This document shows positions 12,925 to 40,075 of a stretch of DNA of 64,000 bases, piece after piece (positions within the stretch are counted from its first letter, which is position 1; each line of letters begins with the position of its first letter). Under the pieces are notes generated by a model. That model was not told the origin of the DNA and did not search any database. It saw nothing but the letters and a program-made list of their open reading frames with translations. The position numbers and the translations under genes are program-made. The stretch is from NCBI GenBank assembly GCA_964035795.1, contig OZ038320.1, positions 4,713,896 through 4,777,895 on the forward strand, given 5' to 3'. The stretch comes from Pterobdella sp. o SKG-2022 (lineage: Eukaryota; Annelida; Clitellata; Hirudinida; Piscicolidae).

Positions 12925-13566
12925 CAATCGCATTGACTCCTGCAACTCGGCGTTCTGCGGAGTGGCGAGCCTCCAACTCAAAAAACTGCAGCGCGTGGTG
13001 AGTAAAGAAGCTAGAATTTGACTCAACTGTACTTTCAAAGATAAATACTTGAATAGCTCATCTAAGAAAAATCTCCAGCGTCTCTATTGGCTTCCAGTCG
13101 AACAACGTATCATCTTCAAAATAGTCCTAATAACATTCAAAACTCTCAAGATATCATCTCTTTCTTATCTTCGCTCACTCCTAAACAATAAAAACCAAGC
13201 TAGAGCCATTCGCTTTTCAAAAGCATTCATTCTTTTAAACAATAACAAAAATATTAAAATATCCAGTCGTGTTTTTCGACACTTAGCACCAAAAATCTGA
13301 AACACCCTTCTACAACATAAGAGAAACTGTGACAGTCTGACAATATGTAAAGAACTCTTAAAAACGTATTTATTTAAAATCGCTTTCAACCTCTGATAAT
13401 ACCTAGTTCATTTGAACATCGAATTTTTTACTAAACTCGCCATTTTCACCTTTATATATATTTTTTTTCTATTTGTTTTATTGTTCTCACCCTCAGATTG
13501 AATCGGACGAAAGCACCTTAGTTGCTATATCTGGCGCTATAAAAATTGACGATTATTATTATTGTC
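12925..13566 (+). mobile_element. Dead LINE 3' end (Jockey/CR1/L2-like)
   Basis: The translation resembles the C-terminal part of a non-LTR retrotransposon reverse transcriptase: a DSCNSAFCGVAS segment, LKKLQRVV, then LQRLYWLPVEQRIIFKIV and a stretch like the usual SYLRSLL...SRVFRHLAPKI. In-frame stops after EARI and after APKI show that it is dead. The 3' end carries GGCGCTATAAAAATTGACG and then an ATT run, the typical tail of such elements. It lies in the gap of about 980 bp between the divergent ICT1 and MED24 starts, so it may have contributed sequence to their shared upstream region. Confidence 0.85.
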
Positions 13567-13674
13567 AAAATAATTTTAAAAATTAATCTAGTTACAATTG
13601 TCGACGATATTCTTTTTGTGAATATTCAAAAATATATTGAAAAATTGAAGTTGTTTAACCAAAATTTCTAAACA

Positions 13675-27546
<13,872 letters not shown>

Positions 27547-29266
27547 GTTTTGTTTGTTTATATATATAAGAGACACTATTTTTTTTTGTTTGTAGAAGAT
27601 GAGAAGATTAATACATTTATTTAAATATTTTTTAGAATTTTTTAGATGCTATTTGTTTAAAAACTGAATCTTTATTTTACACGAAGATTTTCCGTTAAAA
27701 AAATCTTAACGAACTTTGAAAATCGTTTTTTGATATGTCGATAATTTCATAACGATTCTCTAATTATATTTTTTGGTGTGTATTAAATATTTATCCTTTT
27801 ATTTTTATCAAAATGTCATTATCTTAATTTTAATTCTAATACAACCTCAAATTACCGCTTCAAATATCTCGATTACAAAGAAAAGTTTCTGAAATACACT
27901 TTGAATAAATACTCAAAACAGTTTCAAGAGGTACTTCTGTTTATATAAATAATGCTATGAAATCAAATGATTCATAATTATGTACATTTATTTACAAAAT
28001 AATAAGACTATACAATGTTTTGAAATGAAAAATGAAGCAAAAAAAAGTAGAGAAATCTTATTCTAAAAAAAAAATCAAAATATATGTGATATTTAATTGA
28101 AAAATTGAAACAAAACCATAAAATTTCCTATAATCTCAATATTCTTCAATTTAATCGAATAAAAATGATGTTAGCTAATAAATCATTAGAAATAATAAAA
28201 ATTCACTAGAATTAAACTTAAATTCACTGGACTCGCTATGAAATTCACGAAAATTTTTTTTGAAATTCAATAAAAAAAAATTTTCACTAGAATCAATGAG
28301 AATGTGTATAGTGTGAAAGACAATAACTATTGTATCACGTAGTTACGTATATTAAAATTCAATCCACTAAAATAATCTATAAAAAAATACTAAATATAAT
28401 GAATAATACCAACCTATCAAATTGAACAACTTATAAATTCTCCTCATTGGTTAGTGAATTTCTACTTCCAATATTGAATAATTTTATTTATAAAAATAAA
28501 TAGATACCAAGATTTCAAATCCAGTTTTATCTCCACTACACTGAGAGTGAAATAAAATAAATAGTATGAGTGATATCATTTATGGCATAATTAACGATAT
28601 ATAATATTGAAATGACTTTAACTATACATATCAAAATTGCGTCAAAAGCTACTAATTTTATATTATTTATACTAATTTATATAATAGTGTAAAAATTTTA
28701 TTATTTAAATGACCATTCATAACAATCAACAAATTTTCTAAAGTAGCAATTGAAAATTCTTAAAGTATCTATTAATAAATAAAATAACAATTGAGACATT
28801 TACAATTTTTTTGATGAGGATGAACTTATCGAAAATAGATTTTAAAAATAATCGTACCTAAAAGCTACTATTTTTTTTCAATAAAAAACGATAACAAAAA
28901 ACAGTTAAAGTAAGCATTACTATTAATAATGTTGATAAAGGTGATGTGAAGATGGAGGATAGTGAGGTATAATATAAAGAATAACAATAATGAACTATCA
29001 ATAATAATGAAGTTGAAATTTATAATAAATCAAATCAAATATAATGGCCAAACACCATCGCAAATAAATTCTTTTAAATTGAGTCAATTTTTACAGTTTT
29101 TTATATGCAATTATAAAACACCTCTATAATAATAATAATTCAAAATAGACAAACTTTAAGACATTGAATATTGCAGTAGACCTTGAAAAATAAATTTAAA
29201 AACTTTTAATTAATTTTCAAAATATTTGATACTCTTAAACAAATATTTAGAATATTTTTTGTTTAC
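27547..29266. other. Intergenic region between MED24 and the ZIP gene
   Basis: This is the gap between two convergent genes, extremely AT-rich with no supported exon. An AATAAA at 27904-27909 could serve MED24. The stretch 28200-28320 repeats GAAATTC/AATTTTCAC-type segments and looks like degraded repeat. Confidence 0.5.
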
Positions 29267-29272
29267 TTTATT
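29267..29272 (-). terminator. Poly(A) signal of the ZIP gene
   Basis: AATAAA on the minus strand, 145 bp beyond the ZIP stop codon. Confidence 0.45.
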
Positions 29273-29416
29273 CACATACATAATTCTATTCATTAGTGCA
29301 TATAAGGCATTTATAATTGATGAAAATTATATAGCAGAAAATCAAAAATATAAATAAAACCTTATATTGTATTTGTTGAGAATTCAATTAACAAGGTGTG
29401 TCAACTAAATGTGGAT

Positions 29417-30466
29417 TCAAATAACAGAAGGGATGGTTGTGTTTGTGAAAGAATTGTGAATGAATGATGGTTCTTCTGGCAAAGCAGCAAAGGCAGCAAG
29501 GAAAGCAAAACCAAAGAGCATGCTGATGATTTTGGCATAAGCAGTTTGATGTTGTAATTGTCCTTCAAGGATTTCACAGAAGGTTACATAAATGAAGCAG
29601 CCTGAAATGATTGCTTGAATCAGTCCACTGGTTAGATCAAGCTCTGGTCCACTATTTTTCAATTCATAGAATATGGTTGCAATAGCTAGACCTATAGGGT
29701 TCATTATTGCATATGCCACAGCTGCAATGATAACTGGCAGTTTCTTCTTGTCATTATTCTTCACGAGTTGGAGACCAAGACAAAAAGCAATGATTGTTTC
29801 ATGAACAAAATTTCCAATGAAAATAACCCATACTTCCATAGTTGTTTTTTTTAATCCAGTTGTCATCCCTTCAAAAATTGAGTCAAAAGATAAAGCAAGC
29901 ATCATCACAATACTTCTTGCCATAGATTCTTGTTGAGCTACATCTGTTATTGAAGATCTTCGAGCGAGGGGATATGGACTATTAGGATCAAATTCCACCC
30001 TATCAAGTGAGGTGTTGTCTATTACCACATTAACTGTAGCATTTTGTTTAGAATTATTATACAATTGAGTTGTCATTTGTTCAGAAGTTCTAGATGAGCT
30101 GTTAGTGATTGATGATTCTGCTTTTTTGGGTTTATGGAAACTATGGCACAAACTTACAACTATTCTGTTGAGAATAAGCATTAGAAAAAACCCCAAACCA
30201 ATAAGAACGTCAGGAAGGGGGTAAGCAATGTTGTTTGGCAACATGAGATTTTCCTTTACCAACTCTCGAGCCTCAGGGGCCATGTATATTAAATAAACTG
30301 CCAAGAATACCCCACCAGCAAAACAAGTTAAAAGATCAAGATAATACTGACCCCGTTCACCTCTCTTTTTGAAAAAGACATTTAATTTTATTGGTAGAAC
30401 GAAACAAATAAATATAGAAAACAACATTACTATTCCAGTAATGATTTTGGCGTGTAAACGCTCCAT
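29417..30466 (-). CDS. ZIP-family (SLC39) metal transporter, intronless
   Basis: One uninterrupted frame of 349 residues from the ATG at 30466. Eight membrane segments are visible: residues about 7-30, 42-63, 85-107, 184-205, 212-235, 244-266, 277-301 and 310-330. A hydrophilic loop (about 108-183) lies between segments 3 and 4. ZIP proteins move Zn2+ and related metals into the cytosol, and the layout fits the ZIP1-3 (ZIP II) subfamily. Core motifs are LALSFDSIFEGM (195-201), VHETIIAF (221-228) and NPIG (256-259). The normally invariant segment-4 His of HSxxEG is Asp195, and segment 5 has His222-Glu223 instead of His-Lys. The loop lacks a clear His-rich cluster. The absence of introns, unlike most neighbours, hints at a retrocopy origin. 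Confidence 0.94.
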   Translation of the reverse strand: MERLHAKIITGIVMLFSIFICFVLPIKLNVFFKKRGERGQYYLDLLTCFAGGVFLAVYLIYMAPEARELVKENLMLPNNIAYPLPDVLIGLGFFLMLILNRIVVSLCHSFHKPKKAESSITNSSSRTSEQMTTQLYNNSKQNATVNVVIDNTSLDRVEFDPNSPYPLARRSSITDVAQQESMARSIVMMLALSFDSIFEGMTTGLKKTTMEVWVIFIGNFVHETIIAFCLGLQLVKNNDKKKLPVIIAAVAYAIMNPIGLAIATIFYELKNSGPELDLTSGLIQAIISGCFIYVTFCEILEGQLQHQTAYAKIISMLFGFAFLAAFAALPEEPSFIHNSFTNTTIPSVI

Positions 30467-31898
30467 TTCAAACAATTGTTAACTTCGATTTACAACCTTA
30501 ACTTATTTGATTTCTCAAAGGTTTATATACATTTTATCGAGCATTCAATTGTGTAGTTTAAAAGTAAACACTACACGTGTATTAAGTGCTCTTAATGGTA
30601 TCCAAGTCTTTACGAGGTAAACACTCCTTATTACCAAGTTTGAGAGGTTATTATGAATAACTCAAAAACTTTTTTGAAAGTTTAACTCTTAAAAAAAGTT
30701 TAAATTTTTTTCACAATATTTCACTCTTAATTCCTGAATATAAGAAAATTTGGAACGTTCTAATATCAAAGTTTTTTGAAAGTTATTAAATTTTAAAACC
30801 TTTCAAAATCACTTGAAAAATACAAATAATCTGAAATCTATAATAACTTACAAGTATAATCTAAAAAATGACTTAATATAAAACGAAAATAAATTTATAT
30901 TAATAAGTTGTTCGTGGTTTGGCCTTGCCCACAAAACAATTTTCTCCTTTCTTTTTGACTCCATCTTGTACGCTGTTTTCAGGAACAAGTAACGGAGGCA
31001 GATAAGAATGTGTTTTTTGGCTGTTCAAAGGAACCTGTTGTTATTTTCCTAAATGTCATTTCCTTGTGAATTACATTGTGTTTAAGATGAAGAGGCTACT
31101 TATCAAAATCACTTCAACTTTACAAACAAAAATTTTATCTTGTTTTTCCAAAATTATAAAATACGTCAATTCTAATAATTTATATTGTATTATTAAATTC
31201 ATACAAAATGACGTGAAATTTTCTTAAAGTTATTGCAGTTTGGTGTTTTTCATGCTTTGACCATCAAAATAACTGATAACGAAATATTTGTATATACTAA
31301 AAACCAGAACCAAATTTCTATGAATTAGATTAAAATATTATTCAAAGATAATAAACATATAAACATTGAGGTTTTTGAGAAATTTGTCAAATATCGAAAA
31401 TTCTCAATTGTGAATTTTCGAAAACATTACATGTTTTTATTTAATTTATAAAAAAGTTTACTGAGTAGAATATTTTTTACCATATTCTTTAGTTTTCGTA
31501 GTAGAAAATTTGAACTCAATTTTAAATAAGTGTTTTTGAAAATTCCTTATGCATTGAATGAATTGTAAGTTATCAAATTAATTAAAATAAAGAAAATTTT
31601 GGGGTTTCGACCTTTCTATAAATAAAGTTTTTTTAATATATAAAATATTTCATTTGATGTAAAGAATTTTTCGAGGTTTCAACTATTAGCCATTAATATT
31701 GTACTCCTATACATGTCTCAGTAACTGGGGTTGACAGCAATCGGCTTTTATCATTGATACTACTGTATTATTTTTAAAATGAGAGATTAAAATTTGGAAA
31801 AACTCTTATGTACTGCCAGTTTGAGCTAACATCTGATTTGAAATTATCAGACTTAAAGAACCGCCATTACCACGCTTAGATAGTTTATCTTGCCGTTG
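30467..31898. other. Intergenic region between ZIP and WDR genes
   Basis: AT-rich, with no supported exon. A block at about 31700-31750 (CATGTCTCAGTAACTGGGG, then a CAATCGGCTTTTA-like run) resembles one at about 32658-32695 (CATGCCCCAGAAAGTGGAG, then CAGTCGGTTTA), so a diverged dispersed repeat is likely. The region 30900-31080 is less AT-rich without a readable frame. Confidence 0.45.
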
Positions 31899-34800
31899 TC
31901 AACTAGGATCATCCTCCAAGCTAAATATCTAAACATTTTAAAATTCTTACTTTTCAACAAAACACTATTATATAAAATTGAAATACCTTTACTTCGACAA
32001 AAATTGAAAAGACTAAGAGTCAGAAACCTTTCTCCTGGCCAGTGTGCCATCAGACATCAGCTTCCATCCAGTCTTGTTCAAGTGTTTAACTAGAGTCATC
32101 TCTGATTCAGTTGTTGCTACAAAAGCACCTTTGCCTGTGTTTCTCATCATTGATGCTGTTGTTTTGAAACTATTGGGTTTCATAATATAGCAACTCTTTA
32201 TGTATTTTCCAGAAATTCTTGAAGTCTTAATTACAATACTATTTCTTTATTCTTTATTATAATGCATAATTTTATAGCATCTCCATTTTTGTACACGGAG
32301 ATTGAATTACTAAGATTTTCAACTAATTATAAACAAATCCGATTTTTATATTACTATCAAAAATTAAAAGATAAAATTTCCTCAAGATTTACAAAAGCTT
32401 ATTGGGTATCGCTCATGGCGTTAAAATGAAATTTGACAAATAATCAGCAAAAGATAATGAGATAAAAAGAAATTTCAAAGAGATATTTGTTACTAACTCC
32501 AGTCCAGCTTGCACACCAGCTTCTTGGAAGAGTGCCACAACTCTGGCTGCGGGATTATCGGTGGAGAAGTTGGCCAAAGGAAGCTTTTTGTAAGCAAACA
32601 ACTGAAATGAGCATAATGGAATTCAGTCGATAATTAAGCAATAGATTTCACTGCTGTACATGCCCCAGAAAGTGGAGTTGGCAACAGTCGGTTTAGTTTA
32701 TAGATAATAAGTAATTTATAAAATGAGCTATTTATTTGAGAAAAATATTTATGAACTTAAATTTTTCATAGAATGAAATTTGATCGATTCTTATTGAAAC
32801 TAATATAATAAGCTTAAATTCAATTACTTGAAAAGAATTAGTCTTAATCATTAAAATAAAACTAAAATTGACACTTTAACAAACTAAAAACCAAAAAGCA
32901 ATAATAAAATTATTCAAAAACATTAAAACTGAATTAAGATTTTTTGAAGCTAAAATAAATGATTTCTGTAATTTTGAATATAAAGAAAATAAATCTAACA
33001 TCCAAACGAAAACTTATAAAATTTTTAAACCGTTAGTCACACTAACACCAAAAACAACTCTAACCCCTTTTTTGGCAATTGCATCAGACATCGACAATGG
33101 TTTGATGAGGTGGTGTTTTGTGTATGGTTCGTTATAAAACTGTCCAAATATATCGCTGGTTAATGGACTCAAAGGTCTTTGTAGAATATTTTTCTTATCA
33201 GTGGTAGTTTTAGTCTGCGAGACGCTTTTGTTTTCATATAAGCTAGTAATATTGTTCGTTGCTCTGTTGGTTAAGTATTCCTCAATCATGTCTTTTATAT
33301 TGTTAGAGTAGACTCCCACTTTACTTGGATCTGCATTGGGCAGATGAAACTTGGTGAACAATTTGTCTTTGGTTGGTTGCAAGTAATTCACGATCCACAC
33401 GGAAGCATGTTTGATTTTGGCCCATTTGGACTGGGCTTTGATCCCTAATTCGGATTCCAAGACATACAATGTAGTAAAAGAACCCACTCTTTTTATATCT
33501 GAATGTACTTTATACTTAACGAGGGTTCTTTTTTTGTGTTTCTCCCAGAGTTTCAAGAGAACACGAGCCACGTCGGTTTTTAACCTGGTTCGTATGGTTG
33601 CTTGGTAGACCATACTATTGGAAGATTCGCTTTGCGAAACTCCATAGTTTGAATCTAAATAATTATCCTTAACAGATACCATATTGATGGAATTCAAATA
33701 CGCATCGTCATGCTCGACGTTATCCATATATTGACACATTTTCTCTACGCTGGTTCGACTTTCGCTCGTTTTAACTTTCTTTTCGAATTTTATAGGTTTG
33801 GCGGTCAAATCTTCGGTGCTTTCCTTATAAGATATCACTTTGACCTAATCAATGTTTTTTTAATAAAAGTTCAAAATTCAAACTATTTAAACTATGCCAA
33901 AAAAATATGTTGAAAGCTCATAAATCTTTGTTATTAATTAAAAATTTTATAAATTTTGTTATGCTGAATCATAATTAAAATTATCCAATCTGAAACCCCA
34001 TAACCCAACCTCATCTTTAGTCATATGGAATGTAGAGTGGCCACAATCTTCAATCCTTTTATCCACCTTTCTTATTTCATTTTGTATGATATTAATGTTA
34101 AAAAACCCGCAGGAACTATCAAGATTATTCCAGACTGTCTTTTGGCCTAAGATACCCATGATACAACCCTCTAGGGTCCATATACGCACCGACATATCAG
34201 AAGCCATCGATACAATCAGATTATTGTTCAACGTGTTGATTAACTGGTGAGAAATAGAAATATTTTAATCAATAGCAGCGCTTCTGCAACAATCATATTT
34301 CACGAACTGAGCTCTATGTAGAAAATTTACGAAAACAGTATTATTATAAATCAATAGCACTTAACCTACCCTAATACCAACGATATCAGCAACGTGTCCT
34401 TTAAAATGGTTGACCAAATGTGGATGTTCGAGAGGAAAGCCTGCTTGTCTGTCACACTTGAGCTTCATATGAGATGGCAATCTGCTCATATCCCATCTGC
34501 TAATGTAGGCGTTTATGTTCTGTCTCATCATCACGAACGAGAACTTGCTCCATATCAGTCTGCGCTGAGCATCGATATCTTCACTGCATTGACCCACATT
34601 AGGATTGTAAAAGTGGTGAATATCCCATACTCTTATATACCCCAGAGAGTCACCAGTAACAAGAAATAAATCATCCGAAGTCACCGCCATAGCATGTAGC
34701 AATTCAGCCTCTTTATACACTGCCATGAATTCACCCAAGCATCGACCTTCTATACTCAACGGCCAGGCTATAACTCTACCATCATGCATACCTGTCAGTA

Positions 34801-37800
34801 ACACTGCGGTATCGGGGGTGATTGGACGAGATTTAAGAAACACCATTGTCTCCACGCAATATTTATAGTGTAGGTTTTCGTTTGACACTCCGATAGTTGT
34901 ACGAGGTTTACTGATAGAGTTATTGCACATAATGTTGGATGTATTATTAAATAATAATATTATTAAATATTATAAATAGAAACAAATATTTAACGAAACG
35001 ATTAATTTTGCTTGAAGATGCATGACATACTTGGAACTCAAATTCGTTATCTTAACGGTGCGTTTCCTGATTTTACTTCTCTCAGAATTGTGGAATTCAG
35101 GAAAATAAGATTCCATGGCAACATGTCCATAAAAATCAACGGAAGCTTTGTGGTTGAGGTTGGACAAATTGAATTTCAACAAAGGGAGGTTAGACTTGAG
35201 GTTGTATATCATGAGAGTGCCATCAAGAGAGGCCGAAGACAGAAAGGTGTCCTCAAGCACCGAGAGTGTAGTGATTGAGTCTGGGTGACTAGGCTTCAAC
35301 GTTACATAACTCTTCATTTCTGTGTCACTTATGTGCATGAAGATTGACTTGTTACATCCAGCCACGAAGATCTTCATTGGGGAGCAACATAGAGCAGAAA
35401 CCTCAAATCGACCTGGTACAGGCAGTTCTTGAAGCAGAACGCCAACATTGTAGTTCCACACCTTCACCATACCATCCCTGTGCCCTGTGATCAACTGCCT
35501 GTACGTCGAATCAAACGCCATAACCTTGATTTCCACTTCTAGTCTTCTTCCTTTTTGGACCACTGTATGTGCGGAATATTGTACCACTTTATCCCCCGAC
35601 GCCGCGTCCCAAGCTATCACCTGTGACTTGCAATCTCCAGTCACTATCTATTGAAGGGGTTTGAAGATTTGGCATTGTTAACATCGTATCAAAGAATATT
35701 GTATAAGACTTTCTGATCTCATTCATAGTAATTTCACATCCTTATCAAACTCTTCTAGAGACCTTCTAAATAGTAAATCTAAGTAACATGTTCATAATCG
35801 TATAAATTATAATAACTTTCTTAAATCCTCAAATCTCATTTCAACACATTCTCTAAAATAGCAATCCAAACTCTCAACCACCAACGACATATTTGTGAAT
35901 ATTCCCCAATGAAACATAAAACACAATGACAACATACATGCTTGAAAAGAGGATTGTAAAGCACATCAGTTATGACATAGGGCAGAGTAGATAATGAATT
36001 CCTAGCCAAAGAGTCCTCTTTACCTTCTATCAGAGCTAAACGCATATCGCTCGCTAGTATCACGGTGTGGTTTCTTTTGTTTATACAGGAGACTGTGAAT
36101 GGCTTTTTGCCCATCATCTTTGGGGTTGTTACGACTTTTCATATAATTTATGGGAAGAATTGTTTTAGTAAAAAAATGAATGAATATCTATACTATCAAA
36201 ACTATTTTTTTTCCACTTGTTATTCAAGCTATTTTATTCCATATGAAAACGAAAATTAACGCTTTCTATCAAAATAAAACAACATCTATAAAAAACTAAA
36301 ACTTCCAACCTTGAAGGCACTCTTCTTGATCTTCTGAATACACCCTTGGTTCGCCATGTCAAAAATCCTGATGTCCTTACTGACACTGACAGATATCAGG
36401 CAGATGTCCCTTTGATCCACCATTAGATGGCTTATGGGCGATACGTGGCCCCTGAATACACTCATCAGTTTTTGTCCTTTCGATAGAGGGTTCCATAACC
36501 TTTGTGGTTTTATTTGGTTTCTTTAATCATTATTTATTTGATTGAAAAATATTGTTTAAGCAATTTTTATCCGAAATAAGTTAATAATGATTATAAAAAT
36601 GAATTTTTGATAATTATTTGTTTTGTGTTTTGAAAATAATTGTATATTCATGCAAGCGACACGGATGGCTCGATTGAGCTTTAAGATCATAATTAAGCTG
36701 TGTGATCATGTTCTAAACGCCTCAGTTTCCCCCATGAACGTTTATAAATATATTAACTGCTAGCTCATTTGATTTTTGATTCAAATGAATTGAGATTTTA
36801 GCACCTTATAATGCAGTCTGCTCCTCCTGTGATGATGAAGTTCAGTTTCTCACTGTATTCAAACACTGCCACACCCTGCATCACACTTGAAAATAAGAAA
36901 TTTTCATGAATTATAATGAAGTTGGATTTTTCGATTATCTGCACTTATTTAAGTTTTGTTTAAAAAAAACTCAAATTATAGTTCTCTAACTATTTTGAAA
37001 ACTTCAAAATTTCCTCGAAACGTTATGATTAGGATGACAGCAGCACCAACCTATAATAGATGCGGTTCTTGTGGGGTATTTTGGGCACCAAGTCTCCGAT
37101 AAACAAGGCATCACATGTATCTTTGGAGCAGGTGATCCAGCTATGCAACTTGCTTATGTAACGTACTTGGCATACGTTTCTTTGGTGGATGTCGGATAAG
37201 TATCTGAAAAAGTAAAGTTTTTAATTATAAAACGTCTATTTAAAAGTTATATTTTTGTTATTATATCGAACTAATCGAAAAACCATAAATTTTTACAATT
37301 AATTTTATAGAGCTAATTTGAAAGCTATATTTTTATTATTAAAAATCAACCTAGCTTCAATGCCGATTACATGATTGTTGGATAGGTCAGTGAAGTGGAA
37401 GGTGGTGTTGTAAACTTTCTTGTTGATGTCAGGCTTGGAGTTGCTGCCAAGGGAAGTTTTACTGATGGGTGTGTGAAATGCGATCACACCCACACCTCCG
37501 TGCTCATCTCCCCACGTCAGGAATGACGCGTTAGTGGGAAGCTCATCTTTGTAATAAGACAGGCACACGATAGTTCCCGGAAACTTTTCAATACGAGAAC
37601 ACAACTCAAACTCGTTACTACTAGAATATCTGAATACATACAAGCTGAAACTAGTGGTGGCGATGACGATGATTTTCTGATCAGACATAACCTCAGCAGT
37701 AGTCACCCAAGAGCTCAAGTTGAGTCCCTTAGAAAGAAATGATTGCAGGTTGATGACATCGCTTGATTGGAAGTTGCTGCTCCAAAAGTTCATCACACCA

Positions 37801-38896
37801 TCTCTACTGCACGTGAAGTACCTGCAATCTGTGCAATGTTCAAGTGATGGTTTGCTCTTACTTCAAATATATCGACAAGAGCATCAATAATACGAATATA
37901 AGTAAACGTTTGTCGTTAAAATTGTTACAAAAAAACTGAATAAAATACAGTGAAAAGAATCAGAAATCATTGAGTTGAAAATCAAAATTAATTTCATATT
38001 TTTGTAACAATTTTTTCTATTTTTAATAATAATGTAAATGATATTCCAGTATACATGATGCCTAACTGAAATGAAAATAAAACACAACGGTTACTATATT
38101 TACAATATTTTCAAAAGGCATCGGTGTTCATAGTAAATCTGAATTTTTAAAATATACTTCTTAATTTATGAGGAATTTCTAGAAAGCCTGTAGACAATTT
38201 TTATTCACCTAAAACTTTTAATACGTACAATCATTATCATTCATAATGAATTGTGATAGCATTGTAATTATCGAAAATTTTAGTTGAATAAAAATTGTTT
38301 CAAAAAATTTTTCATGAATCAAGAAATATATTTTAAGAAATTATATTGACTATAAAAAATTTGTAAATATAGTTGATTACTTGACGATGATATTTTAACA
38401 TATCGAAATGCACAGTTTTTCATAATAAATATATTAACCGCCATGTTTTCTATACTCAATAATAAAAGTATAATTTCAATTATTTAAGTGAATATTGACG
38501 CACCATCTTTAACGAGAGTGGCTGTCTTCCCATCTCCACTCTCGTCTCCGAAAGGTATAATCAGGATGCACTGTTCCATAAACAATAGTGTCTTGTATAT
38601 AAGAACAATAAAAATAATAGTATTGAAATTTTTTTTATCCTTTGCCTAAATAGTACAATGATGGTAGTAATAACTATAATAATGAAAACAACAATTATAT
38701 ATAAATAACAAAGATGAAGTGACCTAGAGAGATTTTAAATTTTTGATAAAAGATTTATTATTTAAAATACAACGTCAGAAATGAAATTATTAATATTATC
38801 AACGTATAATGGTGAGATTATTTTAGTTGGCATTATGTTTTACATCATCACCAGCATCATCATTGTTTTATCGATAACGATGTTGTTAATAATATC

Positions 38897-38961
<65 letters not shown>

Positions 38962-39891
38962 GAATAATAATAAAGAAACAAGAGAATCACTTTGATAGAA
39001 TCCCTGCCTTCAGTCTTAAATATTTGTATATTGTTGCCCAAAAGTTGGTCCTCTATTTGGATGAGTTTTTCTCTTTGATTCATCTCCAGAAGCAGATAAT
39101 CCGAATACTCTTCCCATGTTACCATTCCTTTATCCTTTACGTCAACCTTATTGAAAAAGACGTGTTCAATTGAAGCTGGTGCGTCAAACTTTTTTGAGAG
39201 TTTATGTGAAGTAATTTCAAGTTTTACATAGAGCTAACTCATGTGTGTGACAAATATGGATACAAGTATTTGATATTGTTATTTAAATAGCGAAAATTTT
39301 GATCTATAAATGAATTGATAAAATTTTTTGTATACTTCTTAAAAGTTTTTAATTCACATAAAAACCTAACTCCATATTTTTATATTTAACTTGACCAGGG
39401 ATGTTGTTTAATAGATACAAACTTAACCCAATTTGTCAATAACTCAATATTTTTTTAATGATATACCTTATAAAACAACTCTTCAATCTGCTTTTCGTCG
39501 AAAGATTCGTCTAATACCAAACCGACCGCTTCTGTGAACTGTTTTCTAGTCATTCCTATTTTTTTATCTGTTATTGAATCAAGGAAAATACTCCGAAGAG
39601 TTTTCAGGCTGTCCTTGGTCAATAGTTTGTATATTTGTTTAGTTTTAGAATACTTCTCGTCGGAATCTTCTCTCACTCCTAAATTAAAATTTTTGGTTTA
39701 AATTCTATAAAAAGACAGTAGATTTTTTAAATAAACTTTTAAAACTTTTTTTTTAGTTTGTTGAAACCTTGATTGAAACAAAGAGCCGCCGCGATCAACT
39801 TTTTCATTTGAGGATCATCGAAACTTTCAGTGTCATTAACCTCAGTTAGTTTAGAGATTTTATTTTTGATACTTTTTAAATATACTTCCAT
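31899..39891 (-). CDS. EF-hand and WD40-repeat protein, WDR49/WDR64-like
   Basis: Sixteen exons, phases consistent (about 1360 residues): 39891-39768, 39678-39467, 39188-38991, 38570-38504, 37828-37351, 37203-37051, 36885-36805, 36499-36310, 36117-35938, 35647-35031, 34910-34370, 34243-34010, 33844-33047, 32601-32494, 32099-32028 and 31928-31899. An N-terminal EF-hand pair (about residues 55-145) has a degenerate loop, DVKDKGMVTWEE. WD repeats follow, with cores such as YFTCSRDGVMNFW, LITGHRDGMVKVW, LVTGDSLGYIRVW and MASDMSVRIW; after the last comes the GILGQ..W element I recall from WDR64-type proteins. Relatives are found mostly in ciliated or sperm cells; the role here is inferred. The last three exons are less certain: they fit by phase, but I recognise no domain, and the final exon has an alternative acceptor. 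Confidence 0.83.
38195..38297. mobile_element. Fold-back MITE-like fragment, family 2
   Basis: The arm CAATTTTTATTCACCTAAAA is repeated in inverted form as TTTTAGTTGAATAAAAATTG around a short AT-rich centre. The right arm shares ATCGAAAATTTTAGTT with the long palindrome at 42.7 kb. It lies in a WDR-gene intron. Confidence 0.55.
38889..38974 (+). repeat. (AAT)n microsatellite in a WDR-gene intron
   Basis: About 25 AAT units, then a few AAG/AAT variants. It ends about 17 bp from the donor of the third exon, read on the minus strand. Confidence 0.95.
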
Positions 39892-40075
39892 TTTGATTGA
39901 TTTTCGAGTGTTTTCAAAATTTGAATTATAAAATTTAGAGCAGCTGAGACGCTAATGTAAATAAATAAAATAAGCGATAGGCAGTGTTTGCTAAATTTAT
40001 TTTTAACAATTTTAGAAAAATATTCTTGCAATTTTTTTAAAATTTTATGAAAAATGTTAGTCATGGTTTAAAAAA

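Noticed and set aside
34394..34669. Plus-strand frames at 34394-34669, 33411-33608 and 35012-35278
   Set aside because: Antisense to well-supported WD40 exons.
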